64,000 nt of DNA from QIJE01 sp048541835 (GCF_048541835.1 NZ_JBLEOY010000003.1:62001-126000), one strand, 5' to 3'. Positions 53,041-61,871 are shown, numbered from the stretch's first letter. Translations and numbers: made by a program. Notes: generated by a model not told the origin, from the sequence alone.

Positions 53041-53658
53041 ATGGCTTTTAAAAAACTTCAATTTAAAATGGATTTTAGAAATCCGGCGGTTTTTTTGGCG
53101 GCAATAAGCGTGGTTTTGTTTATCGTAATAATAGGAATTTATTATTATTCCGTTTATTCCGGACTACAGACCAAACTATCGCAACGAGAAACAATTTTGA
53201 CGGGTGTAACGACAAGATATAAATCTTATATAAAGCTGGTCAAAAGCTATCCCGTTTTGTTAAAACGAGATAAAAAGTTAAAGGAAGAATTTGCCTCTCT
53301 GCTTTTAGAATTACCGTCAAAAAAAAATATACCTCAGTTTTTAATGGAGATTTCGAACTATGAAAAGGTTCTTTCGCTTAATCTGAAAATGTTCAAACCG
53401 GAAAAGCCGGTTGCCAAGGGGTTTTATGAAGAGGTACCGTTTTCAATGAGTATTAGTGGAAATTTTCATAATGTTTATAAGTTTTTCTATAAGCTTGCAA
53501 GTATGAAAAGGATAGTCGATGTTCACGATGTCTCCATGTCAAGGACGTCTAAGGGGCATAAAATTTCGGTTAGATTCAAGGGGACGGCTTTTTCTTTTAT
53601 AGGGGTTTCTTCGGTCAAGCATACGGGACGGGCAAAAAAATACAGGAGGCGCGATTAA
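53041..53658 (+). CDS. pilO: Type IV pilus assembly protein PilO
   Basis: About 205 residues: short basic tail, one transmembrane helix (about 17-36), coiled coil (about 40-90) and a PilO alpha/beta domain. The motif LPSKKNIPQFLMEIS and the PFSMSISGNFHNVYKFFYKLASMKRI stretch are characteristic of PilO. I prefer the ATG at 53041, with GAGG 8 nt upstream, over a GTG at 53035 in the same frame. The stop overlaps the pilP start (TAATG). Confidence 0.88.
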   Translation: MAFKKLQFKMDFRNPAVFLAAISVVLFIVIIGIYYYSVYSGLQTKLSQRETILTGVTTRYKSYIKLVKSYPVLLKRDKKLKEEFASLLLELPSKKNIPQFLMEISNYEKVLSLNLKMFKPEKPVAKGFYEEVPFSMSISGNFHNVYKFFYKLASMKRIVDVHDVSMSRTSKGHKISVRFKGTAFSFIGVSSVKHTGRAKKYRRRD

Positions 53659-54086
53659 TGAAAATTATTTCGCTTTTGGCATTCACGATTATATTAACGA
53701 CTTACTGCTTCTTGCGTTCGCCGATAAAATCTTTTGCAAGATCTCAGTCGCAAATGGTTTATCCTTATGTTTTAAGCGGAAATCCTTTTCAGACGTTTTT
53801 ATATACGAGAAAGCATATTACTTCGTTTAAAGTAGGGGAATTGCCGCTTCTTCAGTACAGTTTGTCCTCTTTAAAAATAGTGGGGATTATAGAAAGGAAG
53901 GGAAAATATTTCGCAATGGTCAAGACACCGGGCAGCAGGTCATATATCATTACCGTAGGTTCGATTGTTGGAGTGGATAGGGCAAGGGTGATGTCAATAA
54001 ACGGCAATGGGGTAAAGTTAGTCGAGAGGACATATAATGCTATCGGGCAGATGCGGAGCGAAGGCGTTGTTATGAATATAAAATAA
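53658..54086 (+). CDS. pilP: Type IV pilus assembly protein PilP
   Basis: A 142-residue exported protein with a signal segment (about residues 3-20). A Cys at position 17 (TTYCFLR) could be a lipidation site, but the lipobox is poor. The beta-rich core LQYSLSSLKIVGIIERKGKYFAMVKTPG and the VGSIVGVDRARVMSI segment match PilP, the periplasmic protein bridging PilN/PilO to PilQ. It is overlapped by pilO and followed 30 nt later by pilQ. Confidence 0.85.
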   Translation: MKIISLLAFTIILTTYCFLRSPIKSFARSQSQMVYPYVLSGNPFQTFLYTRKHITSFKVGELPLLQYSLSSLKIVGIIERKGKYFAMVKTPGSRSYIITVGSIVGVDRARVMSINGNGVKLVERTYNAIGQMRSEGVVMNIK

Positions 54087-54115
54087 TAATTAAAGATAAA
54101 ATAAAAGAGGAAACA

Positions 54116-55516
54116 ATGATGGAAAAACGAGAGTCTGAATTCATAACATATTTACTGCCGGTTATTATATTTTTTCTGTCTCCGTTTTTTATTTCCGTTC
54201 CAATTACGTATGCGGGGATGCTTTCCGGTAATGCCCGGTTTGTTCATGCAGGCAACGGACAAACGCAAACTATACACAAAACGGTTAAGAAACTTTTTGT
54301 AGATCCGACGGATATGAAGGTCAGTTTTGATTTTCAGAATGCAAGTGTAACTGATGTAATAAGGATGATAGCAAAAATTTCCAATATGAACGTTTTGATT
54401 GGCTCTAACGTTAAAGGTACCGTTACGATGAAAATGACCAATATCCCTCTTAAAGATATCTTGTCTGTCGTTATGGAGGCATACGGTCTGGGTATGGTTA
54501 AAAAGGACGGAATATATTATATAAATTCATCCGAAACGATAGCTTCGGTTGTTTCCGCGGAAAAAAAGGCAAGGGCAATTTCGGAACGTAAGATAACAAA
54601 AATAATACCGGTAAACTATGTGAGCATAACGGGACTTATGCCAAAAGTTAAGACGGTGCTAAGTCCGGAGGGCAAGGTTATGTACGATAAATCCTTACAT
54701 GCCTTGCTTATACGCGATATTCCCTCCGGTGTAGCGAGGGCGGAAAAGTTAGTAAGTATGTTGGATAAAAGAACCCCCGAGGTAGAGATTATAGCAAAAA
54801 TGGTAGAGGTTAATAAAAACTATTCGGAGCAATTAGGAATAAATTGGAGCGGAAGTTATCTGGGCAGTGCTCCGACTTCTTCCAACGCCGCAGTAACGCC
54901 TAATTATTTTGGGGGAGAAACGACAGGCTCTCCGTCAGGTCCAGGACTAAGCCCCACTCTTACAACTCAAGCCAGTCCGGGGACGTTTTCCATGGGGATA
55001 TTGAATCAATATGCCAGTATAAATGTAACGTTGCATGCTCTTGAAAGCTTATCTAAAGCAAAGTCTATTGCTTCGCCGAAGATAGTAGTCCTTAATAATC
55101 AGACGGCGACTATCGAAAAAGGACAGACATTATATCTGCCGGGTGTTGCCGGCGTCGGCGCGACTGCGGCCCCGCAGGCAATTACCGCGCAAATTGCACT
55201 TAAAATAACACCACATATTATGTCTAACGGTAATGTTAAACTCGTTATAAGTTCCACCAATAATACGATTGCTCCACCTATTTCCGGTGCGCAGGCGACG
55301 TTAGACACCGAAAGTGCAAATTCTACCGTTATAATCAAGAGCGGGCAAACCGTGGTAATCGGCGGCGTCTATCAGCTAAGCAAGACCGTTTCCAATAACG
55401 GAATTCCCGGACTTATGGATATTCCGTTACTCGGCTGGATTTTTAAGTCCAGAAACATCAGTTATTCGAAGGATGAACTTTTGATATTCATTACGCCTAG
55501 AATTATTAAGGGTTGA
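54116..55516 (+). CDS. pilQ: Type IV pilus secretin PilQ (short form)
   Basis: A 466-residue secretin. A hydrophobic signal segment (about 10-31) is followed by an STN/N0 domain (about 60-130, VSFDFQNASVTDVIRMIA), an N1-like domain (about 160-222) and the secretin domain (about 225-466) with the conserved end VIGGVYQLSKTVSNNGIPGLMDIPLLGWIFKS. PilQ forms the outer-membrane channel for the pilus. It lacks the N-terminal peptidoglycan-binding AMIN domains and one N domain usual in longer PilQ proteins. AGAGG precedes two adjacent ATG codons. Confidence 0.93.
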   Translation: MMEKRESEFITYLLPVIIFFLSPFFISVPITYAGMLSGNARFVHAGNGQTQTIHKTVKKLFVDPTDMKVSFDFQNASVTDVIRMIAKISNMNVLIGSNVKGTVTMKMTNIPLKDILSVVMEAYGLGMVKKDGIYYINSSETIASVVSAEKKARAISERKITKIIPVNYVSITGLMPKVKTVLSPEGKVMYDKSLHALLIRDIPSGVARAEKLVSMLDKRTPEVEIIAKMVEVNKNYSEQLGINWSGSYLGSAPTSSNAAVTPNYFGGETTGSPSGPGLSPTLTTQASPGTFSMGILNQYASINVTLHALESLSKAKSIASPKIVVLNNQTATIEKGQTLYLPGVAGVGATAAPQAITAQIALKITPHIMSNGNVKLVISSTNNTIAPPISGAQATLDTESANSTVIIKSGQTVVIGGVYQLSKTVSNNGIPGLMDIPLLGWIFKSRNISYSKDELLIFITPRIIKG

Positions 55517-55529
55517 TCATTTCTTGACG

Positions 55530-55558
55530 TTGCTTAAGCGTGTGTTTTTTGTTAAAAT
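55530..55558 (+). promoter_or_regulatory. Possible promoter of folE2 placing the transcript start at the ATG
   Basis: TTGCTT (55530-55535), a 17-nt spacer and TAAAAT (55553-55558) end 6 nt before the folE2 ATG. There is no Shine-Dalgarno, so the mRNA may be leaderless. Confidence 0.4.
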
Positions 55559-55564
55559 ACAGCA

Positions 55565-56371
55565 ATGTTTATTGATGTCCAAAATTCAAAGGATAAAAGA
55601 GGAATAGCTATAGATAAAGTCGGGATAAAAAATCTTCATTATCCTATTTCTGTCCTTGATAAAAAAAAATATCTTCAGCATACCATAGCTAATATCAATA
55701 TGTACGTCGATCTTCCCCATTATTTTAAGGGGACGCATATGAGCCGTTTTCTTGAGGTTTTAAATGAATATAGGGGAGAGATAAGCATTATCAAGTTTCC
55801 CGATATTTTAAGGAAAATCAAGAGGGTTCTAAATGCCGGTTCGGCATCTGTAGAAATAGAATTTCCTTATTTTATAGAAAAAACCGCCCCGGTCAGTAAG
55901 AAAAAAAGCCTGATGGAGTATATTTGTCGTTATAATGGCACTATTGAGAGTAAAAAATCGGACTATGAGAACGCAGAAAAAGGCAATGAGGATGAGAGCG
56001 TCATTATTATCGGGATTAAAGTGCCGGTAAATACGCTATGCCCTTGTTCTAAGGGGATATCAAAATATGGCGCACATAATCAAAGGGGAGTAGTCTCGGT
56101 TTCACTTGAATTTTCTAAATTGATCTGGTTTGAGGATATAATAGCCGATATAGAATCGTGCGCTAGCGCTCCGATATACTCACTTTTAAAGAGAGCGGAT
56201 GAACGGTTCGTAACGGAACGTGCTTATGAAAATCCTATGTTTGTCGAGGATGTGGTAAGGTGCGCGGCGGATATCCTTAAAAAAAACAAAAGCATAAAAT
56301 GGTTCAGGGTTGAGGCCGAAAACTTTGAAAGCATTCATAATCATAATGCCTATGCTATGATTGAGGGGTAA
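55565..56371 (+). CDS. folE2: GTP cyclohydrolase FolE2 (type IB)
   Basis: A 268-residue member of the FolE2/MptA family. The active-site segment VPVNTLCPCSKGISKYGAHNQRG holds the zinc-binding Cys, and other family patterns are HMSRFLEVL and the C-terminal ENFESIHNHNAYA. It converts GTP to dihydroneopterin triphosphate, the entry to folate. It is a metal-flexible alternative to FolE. The ORF runs into aroC, whose preferred ATG starts 10 nt after it; the two are probably one operon with aroK. Confidence 0.93.
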   Translation: MFIDVQNSKDKRGIAIDKVGIKNLHYPISVLDKKKYLQHTIANINMYVDLPHYFKGTHMSRFLEVLNEYRGEISIIKFPDILRKIKRVLNAGSASVEIEFPYFIEKTAPVSKKKSLMEYICRYNGTIESKKSDYENAEKGNEDESVIIIGIKVPVNTLCPCSKGISKYGAHNQRGVVSVSLEFSKLIWFEDIIADIESCASAPIYSLLKRADERFVTERAYENPMFVEDVVRCAADILKKNKSIKWFRVEAENFESIHNHNAYAMIEG

Positions 56372-56381
56372 TGGAGAATAT

Positions 56382-57608
56382 ATGCTAAGATTTTTGACGG
56401 CGGGCGAATCTCACGGAAAGGGACTCATAACTATAATGGATAATTTTCCGGCAGGGGTCAAGATTGACGAGAATTTTATAAACGAAAAGCTGAGGCTGAG
56501 ACAGTCTGGTTACGGAAGGGGCGCAAGGCAAAAAATAGAGACGGATAAGATCGAGTTTTTATCCGGAGTCAGGGGTGGATATACGACCGGCTCTCCTATT
56601 TCGTTTTTTATAAAAAACAAGGATTACGAAAACTGGCGGGGCAGAATGGACGTATATAAACCTATTCCCGGAGAAAATAAGATACATATTCCGAGGCCGG
56701 GACATGCCGATTTTGCCGGCTCGTTAAAATACGGTCTTGACGATATAAGAAATGTCTTAGAACGTTCTAGTGCAAGGGAGACCGCATCAAGAGTGGCGGT
56801 AGGGGCAATATGTCAAATATTGTTGAGGGACTTCGACATAGAGTTTTCTTCGGCGGTACTTGATATAGGCGAGGTTAATGTAAAAAACCACATATCTTAT
56901 AATGGAGAAGAGCACATTGATACCGAAATCAATCTTTTTGATGGTGATATCGTTGAAAACGTTAGAAAATCCGAACTAAGAATGCCTTATCCCGAATCGG
57001 AAAGCAGGGTAAAGGCTGCGATAGACAAAATGAAGGCGGAAGGGAATACGGTGGGGGGATTGATAGCCGCTCAGGCAGTAGGCGTTCCGGTAGGGCTCGG
57101 GAGTTTTACGCAGTGGGACGAGAAATTAGATGCCCATATTGCTATGTCTTTGATGAGTATTCAGGCTATTAAAAGCGTCGAAATAGGGTCAGGGGTGAGG
57201 TCGGCTTTCATAAAGGGCTCAAAGTATCAGGATTCTATTTACTACGACGATGTTAAAAAAGTTTATTACAGAAAGACAGATAATGCAGGGGGCATAGAGG
57301 GCGGAATGTCCAACGGAGGGGTTATAAGCGTCAGGTGTGCGATGAAGCCGATTCCTACGCTCATGAAGCCGTATTTAGATACTACGGATTTAAGAACGGG
57401 CGAGGCTAAAAAGGCGTTTCGTGAGCGTTCCGATGTTTGCGCCGTTCCGGCCGCCTCAATAGTCGCGGAAGCCGCATTATCTTTTTCTATTTGCCTGTTC
57501 TTTTTAAAAAAGTTCGGAGGAGACGGTCTTGAGGAGATTAGGCGCAATTATGAAGGATGGACTAAAAGTATAGATGATTTTGTAAACAAATGCGAAAAAA
57601 TAAATTAA
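56382..57608 (+). CDS. aroC: Chorismate synthase
   Basis: A 408-residue AroC. Signatures are GESHGKGL near the N-terminus, RSSARETASRVAVGA in the middle and DVCAVPAASIVAEA near the end. It forms chorismate from EPSP using reduced FMN. Chorismate also feeds the futalosine menaquinone route, one gene of which is at 22.6 kb. The ATG at 56382 has GGAG 5 nt upstream; the frame is open to a TTG at 56361. It is slightly longer than the usual 360-390 aa. Confidence 0.95.
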   Translation: MLRFLTAGESHGKGLITIMDNFPAGVKIDENFINEKLRLRQSGYGRGARQKIETDKIEFLSGVRGGYTTGSPISFFIKNKDYENWRGRMDVYKPIPGENKIHIPRPGHADFAGSLKYGLDDIRNVLERSSARETASRVAVGAICQILLRDFDIEFSSAVLDIGEVNVKNHISYNGEEHIDTEINLFDGDIVENVRKSELRMPYPESESRVKAAIDKMKAEGNTVGGLIAAQAVGVPVGLGSFTQWDEKLDAHIAMSLMSIQAIKSVEIGSGVRSAFIKGSKYQDSIYYDDVKKVYYRKTDNAGGIEGGMSNGGVISVRCAMKPIPTLMKPYLDTTDLRTGEAKKAFRERSDVCAVPAASIVAEAALSFSICLFFLKKFGGDGLEEIRRNYEGWTKSIDDFVNKCEKIN

Positions 57609-57621
57609 ATAAAATTTTAAA

Positions 57622-58224
57622 ATGGAAACAAATATTATTTTAATAGGATTTATGGGAGCGGGAAAGACCGAGGTCGGTAGGCTTTTGGCGAAAAACTCCG
57701 GATTAAACTTTATAGATACGGATTTTCTGATAGAAAGTTGTGAGGGTATCGACATAAGCGAAATATTCGCACAAAAGGGAGAGGATTATTTCAGGGACAT
57801 AGAGGGTAAAATATTAAGAGATATAAGAGAAGACAAAGACGATATTTTGAATGTTGTTACGAGATATATCGATACCACATCGGATTCGGAAGGCTTAATA
57901 ATAAGCGGGCGGAATAAACCGTGGATAATTTCCACGGGCGGAGGAATGCCTGTGTTTAACGATAACATGAAAATACTTGAGAATATAGGGTTTATAATAT
58001 ATCTCAAGGCGGACAGCAAAGCGATTTACGGCAGGGTACAGAGTGAAAGACATAGACCCGTTTTGGGGAAGGACGGTTTTAGCGAAAAAGAGATTGAGGA
58101 TAAACTCGGTGAAAGAGAAAAATTTTACGGGAAAGCGAATATGACAATCTATACGGAAGGGTTAACCCTGTCGGGCGTCTCGGGTGAAATAGAGATTTTT
58201 TTATGGAACAAAATAAAAAATTAA
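57622..58224 (+). CDS. aroK: Shikimate kinase with an internal insertion
   Basis: A 200-residue shikimate kinase. The P-loop GFMGAGKTEVGR, the DTDFLIE metal site, ISTGGGMPVF and the lid RVQSERHRPVLG are all present. It phosphorylates shikimate for chorismate synthesis. Usual length is about 170; here about 25 extra residues (around 80-105) lie between the FRDIEGKILRDI helix and the STGGG strand. It follows aroC by 13 nt with no visible ribosome site. Confidence 0.92.
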   Translation: METNIILIGFMGAGKTEVGRLLAKNSGLNFIDTDFLIESCEGIDISEIFAQKGEDYFRDIEGKILRDIREDKDDILNVVTRYIDTTSDSEGLIISGRNKPWIISTGGGMPVFNDNMKILENIGFIIYLKADSKAIYGRVQSERHRPVLGKDGFSEKEIEDKLGEREKFYGKANMTIYTEGLTLSGVSGEIEIFLWNKIKN

Positions 58225-58304
58225 AGTTTAATTAAAAATTTGACGATACTTTAATGAAAGAGAAGGTTAGTTGTCGTTGCATTAGTCTGAAAAAATAGGT
58301 CAAA

Positions 58305-58314
58305 AAGGAGGTGA
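58305..58314 (+). promoter_or_regulatory. Orphan Shine-Dalgarno-like sequence before the flagellin gene
   Basis: AAGGAGGTGA is a perfect complement to the 16S rRNA 3' end, yet no start codon lies within 15 nt downstream in any useful frame. It lies upstream of the flagellin promoter, so it may be a relic or part of a longer leader from another promoter. Confidence 0.45.
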
Positions 58315-58352
58315 ATAGAAAATATAAAGCAAGGGCACTAATTTTTACAAAT

Positions 58353-58379
58353 TAATAATTTTGGCACGGATGCCGAAAT
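58353..58379 (+). promoter_or_regulatory. Sigma-28 (FliA)-type promoter of flagellin
   Basis: TAATAATT (58353-58360), an 11-nt spacer and GCCGAAAT (58372-58379) fit the sigma-28 consensus TAAAGTTT-N11-GCCGATAA at 5 of 8 and 6 of 8 positions. The spacing is exact. The flagellin ATG is 24 nt after the -10 element. Confidence 0.55.
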
Positions 58380-58402
58380 AATTTATCACGGAGGATAAAA
58401 AA

Positions 58403-59485
58403 ATGTATAGCGGTTTATTTATCAATTCAAATCAGTCCGCAATCGTTGCGGAAAACAATCTTCAAAATACTTCTAATTCTTTATCAACCTCGTTAGACAG
58501 GTTGTCCAGCGGTTTAAGAATCACCGGGGCATATGTCGATCCTGCAGGTTATCAAATTGCCCAAGGGTTAAATTCTTCAAGCCTCGGTATCAGTCAGGCA
58601 ACCAGAAACTCTAACAATGCCAATTCATTGGTTTCTATTGCTTCCGGCGGTCTTTCCACTATTCAGGGAATGCTCGGAACCATGCAGACGTTGGCGACGG
58701 AGGCGGCAAACGGAACGGAAAGCAGTCAGGATTTAAAGGCTCTTACTAGTGAATATTATCAGTTGGCTTCGGAAATAACACAGATTTCCCAGTCCAATCA
58801 GTTTAACGGATTGCATCTTTTAAATGCCAACGGCGGCAATCCATATATAAACGTGCCGAGCGGCACAGGTTCTATTCCGTACAATACGGCTGCAAGTGCT
58901 TTTAGTTTTCAAATAGGCTATAACGCGGCTACTGCTACTAATCAAATAGCGGTAACCATCAGCGGGGCGCAGTCTTCTCAGTTGGGAGAAGATGCAGGGA
59001 CGATATATCTTACGGGTTCGGCAACAACTGCCTATACCGCTACCGAATTCATTTCTTTAACAGGAATTAATTATTATTCCGCAACGGCTTCCGGAGGAGT
59101 TACGACTATCAACTTGGCAACGGATGGGATAACCAGTGCCTCGGCCAGTTCATCGTTTGCTACTGTTTATTCTCCGGTTAATAACGTCGACCTGTCGAGT
59201 AATTCCGATGCCTTAACGGCACTCAGCGCAGTTCAGGCCGCAAATGTTCAGGTTGCAGGAATGAGTGGTCAGCTCGGTTCGTATCAAAACAGAGTAACTC
59301 AGATATTGGGCAATTTACAGACCGAAGGACAAAATACTAAGGCTGCTTATTCTCAAATTATGGATGTTAATTTTGCTTCGGAGATGGCTCATTACACATT
59401 GTTGTCGACCTTAGCTCAATCCGGGGAAGCCATGCTTGCCCAGGCGAACATGATCCCTCAAGGGCTTTTAACGTTACTTAAATAA
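58403..59485 (+). CDS. fliC: Flagellin
   Basis: A 360-residue flagellin. The N-terminal D0/D1 region has NNLQNTSNSLSTSLDRLSSG, LRITGAYVDPAGYQIAQGL and the SNQFNGLHLLN segment; the C-terminal region has QNRVTQILGNLQTEGQNTKAAYSQIMDVNFASEMA. The middle (about 145-275) is Thr/Ser/Ala-rich, the variable surface domain and a possible glycosylation site. There is no Cys. GGAGG lies 8 nt before the ATG. FlaG, FliD and FliS follow, so this is the filament operon. Confidence 0.95.
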   Translation: MYSGLFINSNQSAIVAENNLQNTSNSLSTSLDRLSSGLRITGAYVDPAGYQIAQGLNSSSLGISQATRNSNNANSLVSIASGGLSTIQGMLGTMQTLATEAANGTESSQDLKALTSEYYQLASEITQISQSNQFNGLHLLNANGGNPYINVPSGTGSIPYNTAASAFSFQIGYNAATATNQIAVTISGAQSSQLGEDAGTIYLTGSATTAYTATEFISLTGINYYSATASGGVTTINLATDGITSASASSSFATVYSPVNNVDLSSNSDALTALSAVQAANVQVAGMSGQLGSYQNRVTQILGNLQTEGQNTKAAYSQIMDVNFASEMAHYTLLSTLAQSGEAMLAQANMIPQGLLTLLK

Positions 59486-59496
59486 AGCAGGCAAGA

Positions 59497-59551
59497 GATA
59501 TAGAATAAGGGGGTATATATGTTTCATTATATACCCTCCTTATTCTATATC
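59497..59551 (+). terminator. Long stem-loop after flagellin
   Basis: The arms at 59497-59518 and 59529-59551 pair over 22 bp with one bulge, starting GATATAGAATAAGG and ending CCTTATTCTATATC, around a 10-nt loop. It is longer than a usual terminator and lacks a T-run. It may protect or partly end the very abundant flagellin message before flaG. Confidence 0.7.
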
Positions 59552-59570
59552 ATTAATTAAGGCTAATATT

Positions 59571-60011
59571 ATGAACGGAATAGAGGGCGTTATCAGTAAT
59601 GTTTATGCTATGTTGAATTTTAAGGACATAAACAGTGGCAGAACAGGTAATCGCAAGACGAACGGTAATAACAATTTTTCGTTTTCAGGTAATGTTACGC
59701 CGGGCAGCGATAAAAATAATAAATTCAAACCCGATTCTAATTTCGATTTAACTAAACCTGCCAAGAGCAAAAATAACGGCAATCAAAAAAAAGCGATTAT
59801 TCAAATGTTGCATAGGATACGAAAGGAATTAAATCCTCCGCCTATGCTCCCGACCGCTTATATATTAAATTGGGATGAGAAAGAAAAAGCAGTCGTTATC
59901 GATATAGTGGATAATAGAACCGGCAGGATTATAGGCACGGTTCCGCCTTCGCAGGTACTTAAATATTTAAAAGATTATCATAGAGGAATGTTTTATAACG
60001 ATAAGTCTTAA
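59571..60011 (+). CDS. flaG: FlaG-family flagellar protein
   Basis: A 146-residue protein with an Asn/Lys-rich disordered N-terminal part (about residues 18-75) and a C-terminal FlaG-type domain: AYILNWDEKEKAVVIDIVDNRTGRIIGTVPPSQVLKYL. The D-x-x-T-G-x-I-I-x-x-[VI]-P-P pattern is diagnostic. FlaG affects filament length in several bacteria. It lies between flagellin and fliD, the usual place. The N-terminal extension is longer than in many homologs. Confidence 0.85.
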   Translation: MNGIEGVISNVYAMLNFKDINSGRTGNRKTNGNNNFSFSGNVTPGSDKNNKFKPDSNFDLTKPAKSKNNGNQKKAIIQMLHRIRKELNPPPMLPTAYILNWDEKEKAVVIDIVDNRTGRIIGTVPPSQVLKYLKDYHRGMFYNDKS

Positions 60012-60059
60012 AATATGGTTGAATGTAACGATAACTAATAAATATAAGGTGAATAAAAT

Positions 60060-61823
60060 ATGTCTATATCAGGTCTAAGCGGTTCGACCGCAGCCTATCC
60101 TAACCAAGGTCTGATTACTATGGGAACCGGTCCCGCGTCCGGAATTAATTATTCAAAGATACTTTCCGCTTTACGGCAGTATCTGTCTGAACCTATAACC
60201 GTGTTGCAGATGCAGGAAGGGGTTTACAAGGGTCAGTTAAGTGCATGGCAGACGATGGGGACGAGTTTGAAGAATCTTAACAACGCTGCGCAGGCTTTAG
60301 CAAATCCCGATATTATGCAAAATTATACCGCTAATTCTTCAGATACTTCAGTAGCAACCGCAACGGCTTCTTCCTCCGCTCTTCCGGGGACATACTCTTT
60401 TACGGTTAATCAACTCGCTCAGGCTGACGAGATAGGTTCTCAGGGAATAGCCTTAACATCTACTACCGTTGCCGGTTCGGGGACTGGTACGTTTGACATA
60501 ACCGTTAATGGCACAACGACCGATGTTGCTTTAGATTCTACCACCGGCTATACTCTGTCTGATTTGGCGCAGTCTATCAACAATGCCGGTGCAGGCGTGA
60601 ACGCCGCAATAGTAAACGATGGAAGCGCAAACGACCCTTATAGGCTGGTTTTAACCAGTAAGACTGCGGGAACTGACAATGCAATTTCCATTACGAATGA
60701 TCTATCCGGCGGTGCCGTCAACCTTAATTTAAATTCAACGAGTATAAACCCGACATACTGGGATAATCAGGTTGCATCAACGGATGCTCTACCGTCTGAT
60801 ACGGGAACTTATACGGGAACGCAGACCCAAACGTATACATTCACCGCTCAAAATAGCGGAACGGTCGGAACCGATGCGATTACTTACGATTGGACCGACC
60901 CATCGGGGCAGTCGGGGAGTTTTACTGTCCCTTCAACCGAAACCGGAACAACTTCTTATTACATAGACGGCTCTACTTCGTCAAATTCCACTAATAGCGG
61001 TTTAGAACTTACCTTTAATAATGGTCAAACTGTTTCGACGGGCGATAAGTTTTCGTTAGATGCTTTTAATTTTCAAATGGTTGCCGCTCAGAATGCCGTT
61101 ATAGATTACGGAAACGATTATATAACCAGTCAATCCAATACCGTAACCAATGCAATACCCGGTGTTACTTTAAACCTTACGGGAACGGGTTCGGCATCTA
61201 TAACCGTTGCTTTAAACAGCAGTACAATAAATTCAGACGTAAGCAATTTTGTTTCAAGCTATAATAAGCTAATATCAGATATAAATTTGCAACTTCAGTA
61301 TAGTGCCAAAACAAAATCTACCGGTCCGTTGGGTGGCAGTGCAACCCTCATGACGTTAAAGAGTTCTCTTATGTCGCTTATGGCATCGGAGTCTCCCGGC
61401 TTAACGGGGGATAACGGGCTTGCTTCAACTTACGGAATAACTGCGGACTCATCCGGTTCGGGGGAAATTAAGTTTAGTTCGTCCACGCTTGATTCCATAT
61501 TAACCTCTAATCCCGCGCAGGCACAGCAATATTTTAGTTCCTTATTTGATGGTTCGCCGAGTGCAGACGGCGTGGCACAGGCAGGGGGTATGGTAACCTA
61601 TTTAAACGGCTATACGAATCCGGCTGTCGGCACTATTCAATATAAAGAGGCGGGGATAAATAGCGATATAACTAATCTTAGCAATCAAATATCGTTAAAG
61701 CAAAGCTTAGTCCGGGAGCGAATGGGAATGTACGCAAAAGAGTTTTCGCAACTCGAATCCTATATCGGTCAGATGCAGAGTACAAGTCAATCTTTAGCAA
61801 GTTCAATTAATCATTTACCGTGA
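60060..61823 (+). CDS. fliD: Flagellar filament capping protein FliD
   Basis: A 587-residue FliD (HAP2). The N-terminal domain holds PITVLQMQEGVYKGQLSAWQTMGTSLKNLNNA, and the hook-IN motif region (about 130-220) has VNGTTTDVALDSTTGYTLSDLAQSINNAG. The C-terminal coiled domain has SFVSSYNKLISDIN and the final helix RMGMYAKEFSQLESYIGQMQ. The cap helps flagellin subunits fold and add at the filament tip. It lies 49 nt after flaG and 49 nt before fliS. AAGG lies 5-8 nt before the ATG. Confidence 0.93.
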   Translation: MSISGLSGSTAAYPNQGLITMGTGPASGINYSKILSALRQYLSEPITVLQMQEGVYKGQLSAWQTMGTSLKNLNNAAQALANPDIMQNYTANSSDTSVATATASSSALPGTYSFTVNQLAQADEIGSQGIALTSTTVAGSGTGTFDITVNGTTTDVALDSTTGYTLSDLAQSINNAGAGVNAAIVNDGSANDPYRLVLTSKTAGTDNAISITNDLSGGAVNLNLNSTSINPTYWDNQVASTDALPSDTGTYTGTQTQTYTFTAQNSGTVGTDAITYDWTDPSGQSGSFTVPSTETGTTSYYIDGSTSSNSTNSGLELTFNNGQTVSTGDKFSLDAFNFQMVAAQNAVIDYGNDYITSQSNTVTNAIPGVTLNLTGTGSASITVALNSSTINSDVSNFVSSYNKLISDINLQLQYSAKTKSTGPLGGSATLMTLKSSLMSLMASESPGLTGDNGLASTYGITADSSGSGEIKFSSSTLDSILTSNPAQAQQYFSSLFDGSPSADGVAQAGGMVTYLNGYTNPAVGTIQYKEAGINSDITNLSNQISLKQSLVRERMGMYAKEFSQLESYIGQMQSTSQSLASSINHLP

Positions 61824-61871
61824 TTGACATGAATAATACATAAATTAATCAGTATATTAAGGAGTGAAACG

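Noticed and set aside
58360..58379. Sigma-54-like TGGCAC before flagellin
   Set aside because: After the GG the next GC is only 7 nt away instead of 10, so the -24/-12 geometry fails. The sigma-28 reading of the same region fits better.
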